Source: Gemmiger formicilis (GTDB taxonomy: Bacteria; Bacillota; Clostridia; Oscillospirales; Ruminococcaceae). Taken from it: a DNA stretch of 51,547 bases. A program made the position numbers and the translations under genes. A model generated the notes under the pieces. That model searched no databases. It saw nothing but the letters and a program-made list of their open reading frames with translations, and was not told where the DNA came from. Positions 33,274 to 41,289 of this stretch are shown in pieces. The stretch spans positions 1 through 51,547 of the forward strand of contig NZ_WQOH01000019.1 of NCBI RefSeq assembly GCF_018784445.1. Reading direction: 5' to 3'. Each line of letters begins with the position of its first letter. Within the stretch, counting starts at the first letter, position 1.

Positions 33274-35550
33274 TTACTGCCCGGCCAGCGCAATCTGCTC
33301 GCGGGTGATGGGCAGCTCATAGAACCGCTTGTGGGTGGCGTGGTAGATCGCATCGGCCACGGCGGGCAGCGGGGTGTTGATGACCACCTCGCCGATGCTC
33401 TTGGCACCGAAGGGGCCGGTGCCCTCGTAGCTGCTCTCAAATACGACATGGATATGCCCGATGTCGTTGCGCGCCGGGATCTTGTACTGCATCAGCGAGT
33501 TTTCCTGCGGCATGCCGCGGTCATCGTAGGTGACATTCTCGGTCAGCGCCATACCGATGCCCTGCAGGATGCCGCCCTCGGCCTGCACCCGCGCAAGGTT
33601 CGGGTTGACCGGTGTGCCGCAGTCAACGGCCGCCTCATAGCGGATGACCTGCGCCTCGCCGGTTTCCAGATCGACCTCGACCTCGGCCGCGCCCACCATG
33701 AACGGCGGGGGCGAGATCTCCGAGCTGTGGGTCACGACTGCCTCCAGCGCCGTATTGCTGCCGCACTGGGAGGCTGCGGCGATCTGCGCCAGCGTGGCGC
33801 GCTGCGTGCCGTCCTCGCTTGTCACGGCATCGCCCGCAAAGACGACCGCACGCTCATCAAGGCCCAGCAGCCCCGCGCCGACCTGACAGATCTTCTGCTT
33901 GAGCTGCTCGGCGCACTGCTCAACCGCCTTGCCGGTGACATAGGTCGTGCTGGATGCGTAGGAGCCGGAATCGTAGGGCGAGGAATCGGTGTCCGCGCCG
34001 AGGACCGTCACATTGTCGAGCGGGCAGTCCAGCACCTCGGCGGCAATCTGCGCCAGAATCGTGTCGCAGCCGGTGCCCATGTCGGCCGCACCAATCGAGA
34101 GGGTATAGAACCCGTCATCGTTGATCTTCAGGCTGGCGCTGCCCACATCCACACTCGTGATGCCGGAGCCCTGCATCGCCATGCCCATGCCCACGGCGCG
34201 CACCTTGCCGTTGCCCATATCGCGCACAGGGTATTTTTCGTCCCAGCCGATGTTGTCATGCACGGCCTGCAGGCAGCGGTCCAGCGCGCAGCTGGTGTTG
34301 ACCTGCCCGTAGTAGGCGGGCATCACATCGCCCTCATGGACGATGTTGCGCTGGCGGATCACAAACGGGTCGATGCCCAGCTTGTCGGCCAGCTCATTGA
34401 CGGCGGACTCCACCGCAAACAGGCCCTGGGTCGCACCGTAGCCGCGGTAAGCGCCCGCGGACATGTGGTTCGTGTAGACGACATCGCTGACAAAGCGGAA
34501 CGCTTCGGCCTTGCCGTAGAGCGGGATGGATTTGTGGCCGGACAGGCCCACCGTTGTAGGGCCATGCTCGCCGTAAGCACCGGTGTTGGACAGGGTGTAG
34601 AGGTCGATGCCCCTGACGATGCCGTCCTTTGTCGCACCAAGGCGGACATGCAGCTCCATCTCATGGCGCGGGGTGGAGGCGATCTGGCTCTCGTACCGGC
34701 TGAAGATGATCTTGCTGGGCTTTTTGGTTTTCCATGTCACAAAGGCGGGGTAGACCTCGCAGACCGAGGTCTGCTTGGCGCCGAAGCCGCCGCCGATGCG
34801 GGGCTTGGCCACCCGGATCATCGACTTGGGGATGTGCAGCGCATTGGCCAGGATCCGGCGGCAGTGGAAAACGATCTGGGTCGAGCTGAGGACATTCAGC
34901 CGCCCGTAGGCATCTATGCTGCAGTAGGTGCGGAAGGTCTCCATCATGGCCTGCTGGCAGGCGCGGGTGTGGTATGTATGGTCGATGACGACATCGCACC
35001 CCGCCAGCACCGCCTCAATATCGCCCGCCCCGCTCTCATCGTGGGCGCAGAGGTTGCGCTTGTTGTCGGCCCCGACCGGTGCCAGCGACTCCCAGTTTTC
35101 CTCCGGGTGGACAAGGACGGGGTTGTCCAGTGCCGTGTGGTAGTCCAGCACGGCGGGCAGGACCTCATACTGGACCTTGATAAGCTTCATCGCCTTATCG
35201 ACGCATTTTTCATCCTTGCCGGCCAAAATTGCGACAACATCCCCCGCAAAGCGGACATGGCGGTCGATGACAAGCCGGTCATAGGGGCTCGGCTCGGGGT
35301 AGGTCTGGCCCGCCTGGGTGTAGCGGCGGCCCTGCTGGTCCACATCCTTCCATGTGTAGATCGCCTCGATGCCCGGCACCAGCAGGGCGCGGCTCGTGTC
35401 GATCTCCTGCACGATGGCGTTGGCATGGGGGGAGCGCAGCAGCTTGACGATCAGGCAGTCCTGCGGGATGACATCATCCATGTAGACGGGCTGGCCGGTC
35501 ACAAGCTGCATGGCGTCCTTTTTGCGCATGGACTGGTTCACGGTTTTCAT
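33274..35550 (-). CDS. xdhA: Molybdenum hydroxylase large subunit (xanthine dehydrogenase family)
   Basis: 758 residues from ATG 35550 (AAGGAGG upstream), the Mo-cofactor subunit of an XdhABC-type enzyme. Motifs: QLVTGQPVYMDDV at the N-terminus, GGFGAKQTSV (Mo-cofactor loop), SAGAYRGYGATQGLFAVE and, near the C-terminus, FGAKSIGE with the catalytic glutamate. It hydroxylates an N-heterocycle or aldehyde. Whether the substrate is xanthine or another purine or aromatic compound is not visible. Its start overlaps the 2Fe-2S gene as ATGA. No internal UGA suggests selenocysteine in the protein. A cytidylylated cofactor would be expected, and MocA is encoded at 40104-41198. Confidence 0.9.
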   Translation of the reverse strand: MKTVNQSMRKKDAMQLVTGQPVYMDDVIPQDCLIVKLLRSPHANAIVQEIDTSRALLVPGIEAIYTWKDVDQQGRRYTQAGQTYPEPSPYDRLVIDRHVRFAGDVVAILAGKDEKCVDKAMKLIKVQYEVLPAVLDYHTALDNPVLVHPEENWESLAPVGADNKRNLCAHDESGAGDIEAVLAGCDVVIDHTYHTRACQQAMMETFRTYCSIDAYGRLNVLSSTQIVFHCRRILANALHIPKSMIRVAKPRIGGGFGAKQTSVCEVYPAFVTWKTKKPSKIIFSRYESQIASTPRHEMELHVRLGATKDGIVRGIDLYTLSNTGAYGEHGPTTVGLSGHKSIPLYGKAEAFRFVSDVVYTNHMSAGAYRGYGATQGLFAVESAVNELADKLGIDPFVIRQRNIVHEGDVMPAYYGQVNTSCALDRCLQAVHDNIGWDEKYPVRDMGNGKVRAVGMGMAMQGSGITSVDVGSASLKINDDGFYTLSIGAADMGTGCDTILAQIAAEVLDCPLDNVTVLGADTDSSPYDSGSYASSTTYVTGKAVEQCAEQLKQKICQVGAGLLGLDERAVVFAGDAVTSEDGTQRATLAQIAAASQCGSNTALEAVVTHSSEISPPPFMVGAAEVEVDLETGEAQVIRYEAAVDCGTPVNPNLARVQAEGGILQGIGMALTENVTYDDRGMPQENSLMQYKIPARNDIGHIHVVFESSYEGTGPFGAKSIGEVVINTPLPAVADAIYHATHKRFYELPITREQIALAGQ

Positions 35551-36017
35551 TGGGCAGCCTCCTTCCCCTTTTTCCACGCTAAAAAGTTCAAAATGCCCCG
35601 CAGCTGGCCCTCATAGCCGGAGCAGCGGCAGAGGTTGCCGGCCAGATACTCCTTGATTTCGTCCTCGCCGGGGTCGGGGTTTTCCCGGAAAAGCGCCAGC
35701 GCGTTCATAATAAAGCCCGGGTTGCAGAAGCCGCACTGCTCCGCACCCTGATCGGCGATAAAGGCGCCGAACTCGGCAGCCTCCTCCTGCAGCCCCTCCA
35801 GCGTGGTGACGCTGCGGCCGTTGACCCGCGCCGCCAGCACCGAGCAGGACAGCACCGGCTTTTCATCGAGAAAAACCGTGCAAAGGCCGCAGTTGGCGGT
35901 CTCGCAGCCGCGCTTGACGCTCTTGCAGCCGAGGCTGCGCACAAGGTCCAGCAGCACGGTGTCAGCCGCGATTTCGGCGGTGACTTTTTTATGATTTAAG
36001 GTAAATGTGATCTGCAT
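35547..36017 (-). CDS. xdhC: Molybdenum hydroxylase 2Fe-2S subunit
   Basis: 156 residues with all eight cluster cysteines: CETANCGLC plus a further Cys for the plant-ferredoxin-type cluster, and QCGFCNPG with NLCRCSG for the second, helical-bundle cluster. It carries electrons from the Mo site to FAD. Middle gene of the three-subunit operon; 12-base gap from the FAD subunit. Confidence 0.95.
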   Translation of the reverse strand: MQITFTLNHKKVTAEIAADTVLLDLVRSLGCKSVKRGCETANCGLCTVFLDEKPVLSCSVLAARVNGRSVTTLEGLQEEAAEFGAFIADQGAEQCGFCNPGFIMNALALFRENPDPGEDEIKEYLAGNLCRCSGYEGQLRGILNFLAWKKGKEAAQ

Positions 36018-36029
36018 GGTATACCTCCG

Positions 36030-36791
36030 TCAATTTTCCAGCGCGGCCACGGCACGCCGGACCAGCACACCGGTCAGGTGGGTGCGGTACTCGGCACTGC
36101 CGCGCAGGTTGCTGCCGGTCTTGACGGCTGCCTGCACGGCGGCGGGCAGCTGCGCCGGGTCGCAGTCCGGCGTGACAAGCACGGCCTTCATCGGGCGCGC
36201 GCCGATGGCAAAGCGGTACTGCCCCTGCGCCGTGCGGGCGGCCGCACAGGTCAGGATCGGGAAATCGGTCTGGGTCGCGCGCACCGACTGGTACTGCACC
36301 TTCAGCCCCGGCGTCTTGCGCAGGCAGATGTGGGTCAGAATATCGCGGTCATAGGGCATCGCAGCAAACTGCGCCAGCGGCATCCGGCCCGCCCTGTACA
36401 GCTCGACCTCGCAGTCCAGCGCCAAAAACAGCGTCAGCACATCGGAAAAGCCGAACCGGCCATAGATGCTGCCGCCCACCGTGGCGCAGTTGCGGAACTG
36501 CACGCCGACAATGTGGCGCACAGCCTCCCGCACAGCCCCCGCGGTGTAGGCGTTCAGGGCGGCGTTCGTTTCCAGATCGCGCAGCGTTGCCATAGCGCCG
36601 ATGATGATCTCGGTGTCAGTCTCCTCGATCGTATCCAGCCCCAAGGCCGACAGGTCGATGGCCGTGCCGACATTGATCTTTTCCATCTTGAGCCAGAGCA
36701 TACCGCCCAGCACGCGGTTGGGCTTTTTCTGGTTCAGCTGCCATGCCTCCTCCAGCGTGGCGGGGCGGGCATATTCGCGTATCGTCATCAT
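36030..36791 (-). CDS. xdhB: Molybdenum hydroxylase FAD subunit
   Basis: 253 residues, CO-dehydrogenase medium-subunit fold. LGGMLWLKMEK is the degenerate FAD pyrophosphate loop (family consensus AGGTDL), and CATVGGSIYGRFGFSD is the second FAD motif. The C-terminal CO_deh_flav domain is present but short. First gene of the leftward operon. In the family the FAD subunit passes electrons to NAD. Confidence 0.9.
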   Translation of the reverse strand: MMTIREYARPATLEEAWQLNQKKPNRVLGGMLWLKMEKINVGTAIDLSALGLDTIEETDTEIIIGAMATLRDLETNAALNAYTAGAVREAVRHIVGVQFRNCATVGGSIYGRFGFSDVLTLFLALDCEVELYRAGRMPLAQFAAMPYDRDILTHICLRKTPGLKVQYQSVRATQTDFPILTCAAARTAQGQYRFAIGARPMKAVLVTPDCDPAQLPAAVQAAVKTGSNLRGSAEYRTHLTGVLVRRAVAALEN

Positions 36792-36872
36792 GGGTCAATC
36801 TCCGTTTTTTCTGTTTTGGGCGAAAAAATCACACTTTTCGTGGATAGGTACTTTTATTCTACCATAAAATCT

Positions 36873-36908
36873 GGTATAATACCGTTGTTGTTTTAAAAAT
36901 ACAACGAT
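36873..36908. promoter_or_regulatory. Promoter and candidate ModE operator of the Mo uptake operon
   Basis: TATAAT at 36875-36880 (with the palindrome GGTATAATACC at 36873-36883) starts the rightward operon; the -35 is weak. At 36881-36908 lies a 28-bp imperfect palindrome whose arms are ACCGTTGT and ACAACGAT, matching in 11 of 14 positions per half. It covers the expected transcription start and resembles ModE sites (ATCG-TTATA type arms). A ModE-like protein is encoded in the same operon. Confidence 0.5.
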
Positions 36909-36937
36909 ATTTTTTATTGTATGAGGGAAGAAGATCC

Positions 36938-38026
36938 ATGAAAATGACCAAAATGACCGCCCTGCTGCTGGCCGCCGCCATGGCGCTGACCGCCTGCGGC
37001 AGTACCGCCGCCGTAAGCAGCGAGGCCGCCGCCTCCGCCACCGCTGCACCCGAGGTCACCGCCAGCCCCGAGGAGGCTGCCGTTGAACCCGCCGCCGAGA
37101 CCGCCGTCACCTACCCGCTGACCGTCACTGACCAGCTGGGCCGCGAGGTCACCATCGAGACCGAGCCCAAGACGCTGGCCAGCGGCTACTACATCTCCAC
37201 CAGCCTGCTCATCGCCCTCGGCGTGCAGGACGAGCTGGTCGGCGTCGAGGCCAAGGCCGACAAGCGCACGATCTACAGCCTCTCCGCCCCCGAGCTGCAG
37301 AGCCTGCCCAGCATCGGCACCGCCAAGGAGTTTGACCTTGAGGGCTGCGCCGCGCTGACCCCCGACCTTGTCATCGTGCCCGCCAAGCTGAAAGATTCCA
37401 TTCCCCAGATGGAGGAGCTGGGCCTGACCGTGCTGGCCGTCAAGCCGGAGGATCAGGACAAGCTGTACGGCGCCATCGACCTGCTGGCTCAGGCCACCAA
37501 CACCGTTGCCCGCGGTGAGGAGCTGAAGTCCGCGATCGAGGACAACCTGCTCAGCCTGCACGAGGCCATCGGCGATGCCGAGGCCCCCACCGTCTACATG
37601 GCCGGCAACAGCTCTGTGCTGCAGACCGCCGGCCCCGCCATGTACCAGAACTATATGATCGAGAACGCCGGCGGTCTCAACGCTGCCGCCAGTGTTGAGG
37701 ACACCTACTGGGCCGATGTCTCCTATGAGCAGGTGCTGGACTGGGACCCCGACTACATCATTCTGGCGTCCGATGCCGACTATGATGTCGATTCCGTCCT
37801 GAACGATGCCGCATTGGCCGACTGCACCGCCGTCAGGGAGGGCCATGTCTACCAGCTGCCCCACGCCATCGAGGCTGTGGACTCCCCCGTGCCCGGCAGC
37901 TTCCTGGGCAGCGTCTATCTGGGCAGCGTGCTGCATCCCGAGCAGGTGAGCGAGCAGTTCTACCATGACTGCGCCGATGCATTCTACACGACCTACTACG
38001 GCTTCACCCCTGCCTCCTATGAATAA
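36938..38026 (+). CDS. ABC binding lipoprotein, BtuF/FepB type, likely molybdate/tungstate
   Basis: 362 residues from ATG 36938. Lipoprotein signal with lipobox LTAC (Cys about 21), an Ala/Glu-rich tether, then a TroA/BtuF-type domain (VTDQLGREVTIETEPKTLAS, ALTPDLVIVPAKLKD, WDPDYIILASD). By fold it would carry iron-siderophore, cobalamin or heme, but MolABC of Haemophilus has the same fold and carries molybdate. The ModE-like gene and MocA downstream, and the divergent Mo hydroxylase, favour molybdate or tungstate. The permease gene starts 8 bases inside this one. Confidence 0.72.
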   Translation: MKMTKMTALLLAAAMALTACGSTAAVSSEAAASATAAPEVTASPEEAAVEPAAETAVTYPLTVTDQLGREVTIETEPKTLASGYYISTSLLIALGVQDELVGVEAKADKRTIYSLSAPELQSLPSIGTAKEFDLEGCAALTPDLVIVPAKLKDSIPQMEELGLTVLAVKPEDQDKLYGAIDLLAQATNTVARGEELKSAIEDNLLSLHEAIGDAEAPTVYMAGNSSVLQTAGPAMYQNYMIENAGGLNAAASVEDTYWADVSYEQVLDWDPDYIILASDADYDVDSVLNDAALADCTAVREGHVYQLPHAIEAVDSPVPGSFLGSVYLGSVLHPEQVSEQFYHDCADAFYTTYYGFTPASYE

Positions 38027-39002
38027 CCGCAAGCGCACGGCGCTGTGCCTTCTGGGCGCAGCGCTCTGCGTTTTTATGACTTTTGGTGCGGCCCTTGCGC
38101 TGGGCCGCTACCCCATAACACCGGCGGCGCTGCTGGCCGGCGATGCCATGGCAGTGCGCACCTTCACCGTGCTGCGGCTGCCCCGCGCCGTTATGGCGCT
38201 GATCGGCGGCTTTGGGCTGGGGGCGGCCGGCTTTGTCTACCAGACCGTATTCCGCAACCCGCTGGCAAGCCCCGACATCATCGGCGTCTCCTCGGGGGCC
38301 AGTGTCGGCGCGGCGTTCGCCATCCTGTTCGTTTCGTCAGGGGCGCTGTCCACCACGGTCTGTGCCTTTGCGGGCGGGCTGGCGGCGGTGTTCCTCTCGC
38401 TGGGGCTGGCCGCTGCCGCGCCGGGGCGCAGCAAAATGTCGCTGGTGCTGGCGGGCATCGCCGTCCACGCGCTGGCCCAGACGCTGCTGATGCTGCTCAA
38501 GCTAACCGCCGACCCCGAGAAGGAGCTGGCCAGCATCGAGTATTGGATCATGGGCAGTCTGGCCGCCGTGACCCGCAGCCGGGTGTGGTTCCCGGTGCCG
38601 GTCGTGCTGGTCTGCTGCGCGGCGATCTTTGCGCTGCACCGGCAGGCGCTGCTGCTCTCGATCGAGGAGGGCGAGGCCCGGCTGCTCGGCGTGCGGGTGG
38701 GTGCGATGCGCCTGCTGCTGCTGACGCTTGCCACCATGACGGTCGCTGCCGTTGTCAGCGTGACGGGGCTTATCAGCTTTGTCGGGCTGCTGGCCCCCCA
38801 CAGCGCCCGGCTGCTGGCGGGGCACAACCGGCACTCGGCCTGCCTGCTGAGCGGGCTGCTGGGCAGCGCCCTGCTGCTGGCAGCCGACACGCTGGCCAAG
38901 ACGGCAGCCTCCACCGAGCTGCCGGTCAGCATCTTTACCTCGCTGCTGGGCGTGCCGTTTCTGCTTTATCTGATCCTGCGGCCAGGGAGGGATGCGTCAT
39001 GA
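38019..39002 (+). CDS. FecCD-family ABC permease
   Basis: 327 residues from ATG 38019, about ten membrane segments. FecCD features: RLPRAVMALIGGFGLGAAGFVYQTVFRNPLASPDIIGVSSGAS in part and GLISFVGLLAPHSARLL (ATPase docking loop). Pairs with the binding protein and ATPase on either side; overlaps the ATPase start as ATGA. Likely the MolB-like subunit for molybdate. Confidence 0.88.
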   Translation: MNNRKRTALCLLGAALCVFMTFGAALALGRYPITPAALLAGDAMAVRTFTVLRLPRAVMALIGGFGLGAAGFVYQTVFRNPLASPDIIGVSSGASVGAAFAILFVSSGALSTTVCAFAGGLAAVFLSLGLAAAAPGRSKMSLVLAGIAVHALAQTLLMLLKLTADPEKELASIEYWIMGSLAAVTRSRVWFPVPVVLVCCAAIFALHRQALLLSIEEGEARLLGVRVGAMRLLLLTLATMTVAAVVSVTGLISFVGLLAPHSARLLAGHNRHSACLLSGLLGSALLLAADTLAKTAASTELPVSIFTSLLGVPFLLYLILRPGRDAS

Positions 39003-39811
39003 TGCCACAAACCACGCCCCCGCCCGTGGGGCTTTGCGTGCAGGACCTCACCGTACGGTACGGCACAGCGGCCGTGCTGCAAGGGGTCAGCTTTTCTGTC
39101 CCTGTGTCCGGGCAGCTGATCGGGCTGCTGGGGGTGAACGGCAGCGGCAAGACCACGCTGCTCAAGGCGGCCGCCGGGCTGCTGCCCCACACCGGGCAGT
39201 GCCTTCTGGACGGCGTCCCGCTGGAGAGTCTGTCCACCCGCAGGCTTGCGCAGACCGTAAGCTATATCCCGCAGCAGAGCGGCATCTCGGTCTCGCTCTC
39301 GGCGCGCGAGGTCGTGCTTATGGGCTTCAACCCGCGGCTGGGGGTCCTGCAAAGCCCCACCGCCGCCATGCGCGCCGCTGCGGACGAGGCCCTGCGCACC
39401 GTAGGTCTGGCCGACAAGGCCGGGCAGGACTACCTGACGCTGAGCGGCGGCGAGAAGCAGCTCTGTATTCTGGCGCGCACGATTGCCGAGGATGCGCCGC
39501 TGCTCTTGCTGGACGAGCCGGACAGTGCGCTTGACCTTGCGAACCGCAGCCGGATGACCGCGCTGCTGGCGCAGCTGGTCCACACCGGCGGCAAGACCGC
39601 GCTGGTCTGCCTGCACGACCCCGCGCTGGCGCTGGACAGCTGTGATATACTGGTGGTATTGCAGGGCGGCGGGGTCGCGGCGGTGCTGCACCCCAAAACC
39701 GACCCGCCTGCCGTGCTGCAGGCAGCCCTTGCCGCCGTGTATGGCCCGCTGGAGCTGCTGCCCGTTACCGACTGCCGGGGCCGACGCCGTCTGGCCCTGC
39801 TGCCGCTGTGA
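38999..39811 (+). CDS. ABC ATPase, FepC/MolC-like
   Basis: 270 residues from ATG 38999. Walker A GVNGSGKTT, Q-loop in YIPQQSG, signature LSGGEKQL, Walker B LLLLDEP and the H-loop LHD all intact. It powers the FecCD permease. A longer frame open from 38045 is the permease's shadow and is not used. Confidence 0.92.
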   Translation: MMPQTTPPPVGLCVQDLTVRYGTAAVLQGVSFSVPVSGQLIGLLGVNGSGKTTLLKAAAGLLPHTGQCLLDGVPLESLSTRRLAQTVSYIPQQSGISVSLSAREVVLMGFNPRLGVLQSPTAAMRAAADEALRTVGLADKAGQDYLTLSGGEKQLCILARTIAEDAPLLLLDEPDSALDLANRSRMTALLAQLVHTGGKTALVCLHDPALALDSCDILVVLQGGGVAAVLHPKTDPPAVLQAALAAVYGPLELLPVTDCRGRRRLALLPL

Positions 39812-39820
39812 GGTGATACC

Positions 39821-40162
39821 ATGAAACCTGCTTTGCGCGTGATGCTCTGCGATGATGCAGGCGAACGCTTTTTTGGCGAGGGGCCCTGCCGCCTGCTCCA
39901 CCTGATCGAGGAGACCGGCTCGCTGCGCAGCGCAGCGGCGCAGATGGGGCTTTCCTACTCCAAGGCGCTGCGGCTTGTGCAGCACGCCGAAAAAGAACTG
40001 GGCTTTGCCCTGACCTGCAAGACCATCGGCGGGCGGGGCGGCGGCGGCAGCACCCTGACCGCCGAGGCCCGCCAATTTTTAGAAAGGTATGAGGCCTACC
40101 GTGATGCCTGTGTACAGACCAGCCGCGAGCTCTATTCTGCGTTCTTTCCTAGCCAGCGGTAA
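39821..40162 (+). CDS. modE: ModE-like molybdate-responsive regulator, DNA-binding domain only
   Basis: 113 residues. It matches the N-terminal winged-helix domain of ModE: GPCRLLHLIEETGSLRSAAAQMGLSYSKA (in part), then LQHAEKELGF and a GGRGGGGSTLTAEARQFLERY wing-and-helix region (in part). The molybdate-binding MOP domains of full ModE (about 260 residues) are absent, so ligand sensing must come from elsewhere. Such short ModE forms occur in Clostridia. GAGGTGA precedes ATG 39821. It probably acts on the operator at 36881-36908. Confidence 0.85.
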   Translation: MKPALRVMLCDDAGERFFGEGPCRLLHLIEETGSLRSAAAQMGLSYSKALRLVQHAEKELGFALTCKTIGGRGGGGSTLTAEARQFLERYEAYRDACVQTSRELYSAFFPSQR

Positions 40163-41198
40163 GCGCCACTTGCTGCTGACCGGCGGGCGCGGCAGCGGCA
40201 AAACAACGCTGCTGCGCGCACTTATGCCATCCCTCTGCCCCGATGCCCCGATGCTTCTCACCGCTGCCGTCCCGGGCAGATGGGTCGAGATGCGCGATAC
40301 AGCCGCCGGGGCAGCGGCGGTCATCGGCCGGTTTGATGCCGCCCTGCCCCCCGGTGAAAACCGGATGCGCCCCGTGCCGGCCGGCTTTGCCGCCGTGGGG
40401 CTGCCCGCCCTGCAGCGGATGGCGGCGGCCGGCGGCTGGGCCGTGCTGGACGAGCTTGGCTATCTGGAGAGCGGCTGCGCGGATTTTCAACAAAGCGTGC
40501 TGGATATGTTGAAGGTCTGCCGCGTTCTCGCGGTGATCCGCAAGCAGGACACCCCGTTCCTGCGCGCGCTCTGCGCCGACCCGGACGCCTTTGTGTACGA
40601 TCTGGACTGCCCTGTGCCGCCGCTGGGCTGCATCGTCATGGCCTCGGGGCTGGGGCGGCGGTTCGGCGGCAACAAGCTGATGGCCGAGCTGAACGGCCGG
40701 CCGCTGGCTGCCCATGCGCTGGCGCTGGCCGCCGCGCCGGTGTTTGCCGGGCGCATTGCCGTGACCCGCTCGGCCGAGGTCGAGGCCCTCTGCCGTGCAG
40801 GGGGCTTCCCCGTGCTGCGCCATGCCGAGCCACGCCGCAGCGATACGGTGCGCCTTGGCCTGACCGCGCTGCTGGCGCAGCAGCCCGACCTGCAGGGGTG
40901 TGTGTTTCTGCCGGGGGACCAGCCCTGCCTGACCCGCCAGACGCTGGAGGCGCTGGCGATCGGTGCCGCGCCGGACACGATCCGGCGGCCGGCCGCACCC
41001 GACGGCACACCGGGCAGCCCTGTGCTGTTCGGCCGGGATTATTTTGCTGCCCTCCTTCACCTGCCGGAGGGCAGCGGCGGCAGCGCCGTGCTGCGCGCCC
41101 ACCCGCAGGCGATCCGCCTGCTGCCCACCCCCGCCGCCGAGCTGCGGGACATCGACACCCGCAGCGACCTAGAGGCGCTGCGCGGGGGCAAGGGGTAA
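40104..41198 (+). CDS. mocA: NTPase-MocA fusion, molybdopterin cytidylyltransferase
   Basis: 364 residues from ATG 40104 (GAGG upstream; ATG 40089 is possible). Residues 1-165 are a P-loop NTPase of the THEP1 type: TGGRGSGKTTL is Walker A (about 26-36) and WAVLDELGYLE the Walker B region. Residues about 172-364 are a MobA-like nucleotidyltransferase of the MocA type: VMASGLGRRFGGNKLMAELNGRPL in part, FLPGDQPCL and DIDTRSDLEAL. MocA adds CMP to molybdopterin to make the MCD cofactor used by xanthine dehydrogenase-type enzymes, encoded divergently here. The role of the NTPase half is unknown. It overlaps the ModE-like gene by 59 bases. Confidence 0.8.
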   Translation: MPVYRPAASSILRSFLASGKRHLLLTGGRGSGKTTLLRALMPSLCPDAPMLLTAAVPGRWVEMRDTAAGAAAVIGRFDAALPPGENRMRPVPAGFAAVGLPALQRMAAAGGWAVLDELGYLESGCADFQQSVLDMLKVCRVLAVIRKQDTPFLRALCADPDAFVYDLDCPVPPLGCIVMASGLGRRFGGNKLMAELNGRPLAAHALALAAAPVFAGRIAVTRSAEVEALCRAGGFPVLRHAEPRRSDTVRLGLTALLAQQPDLQGCVFLPGDQPCLTRQTLEALAIGAAPDTIRRPAAPDGTPGSPVLFGRDYFAALLHLPEGSGGSAVLRAHPQAIRLLPTPAAELRDIDTRSDLEALRGGKG

Positions 41199-41242
41199 AT
41201 GCCGCATTTTTGCTTTATCGCCCGCCGTTTTTCCACAAAGGA

Positions 41243-41279
41243 GCGCCCCGGATGTTGAAACTCTCAGCATCCGGGGCGC
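41243..41279. terminator. Hairpin terminator with TTGAAA loop, left end of the lacto-N-biose locus
   Basis: Perfect 12-bp stem (arms GCGCCCCGGATG/CATCCGGGGCGC), loop TTGAAACTCTCAG, followed by TTCTTTATT. It ends the Mo operon and, read leftward, the lacto-N-biose operon. The loop, the upstream TCCACAAA and the stem type recur in the hairpin at 49733-49769. Confidence 0.8.
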
Positions 41280-41289
41280 TTCTTTATTC

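Noticed and set aside
33274-35550. Selenocysteine in the Mo hydroxylase
   Set aside because: The frame is uninterrupted by UGA and no SECIS-like need is visible.
33223-35616. Long rightward open frame of 797 codons
   Set aside because: Exact shadow of the Mo hydroxylase large subunit on the other strand; low-complexity Gly/His/Arg composition, no RBS or family match.
36914-38038. Leftward open frame of 374 codons
   Set aside because: Gly/Gln/Val-rich shadow of the binding lipoprotein, which has a lipobox and family motifs.
38045-38998. 5' extension of the ABC ATPase frame to 38045
   Set aside because: Arg/Gly-rich shadow of the FecCD permease; the ATPase starts at the coupled ATG 38999.
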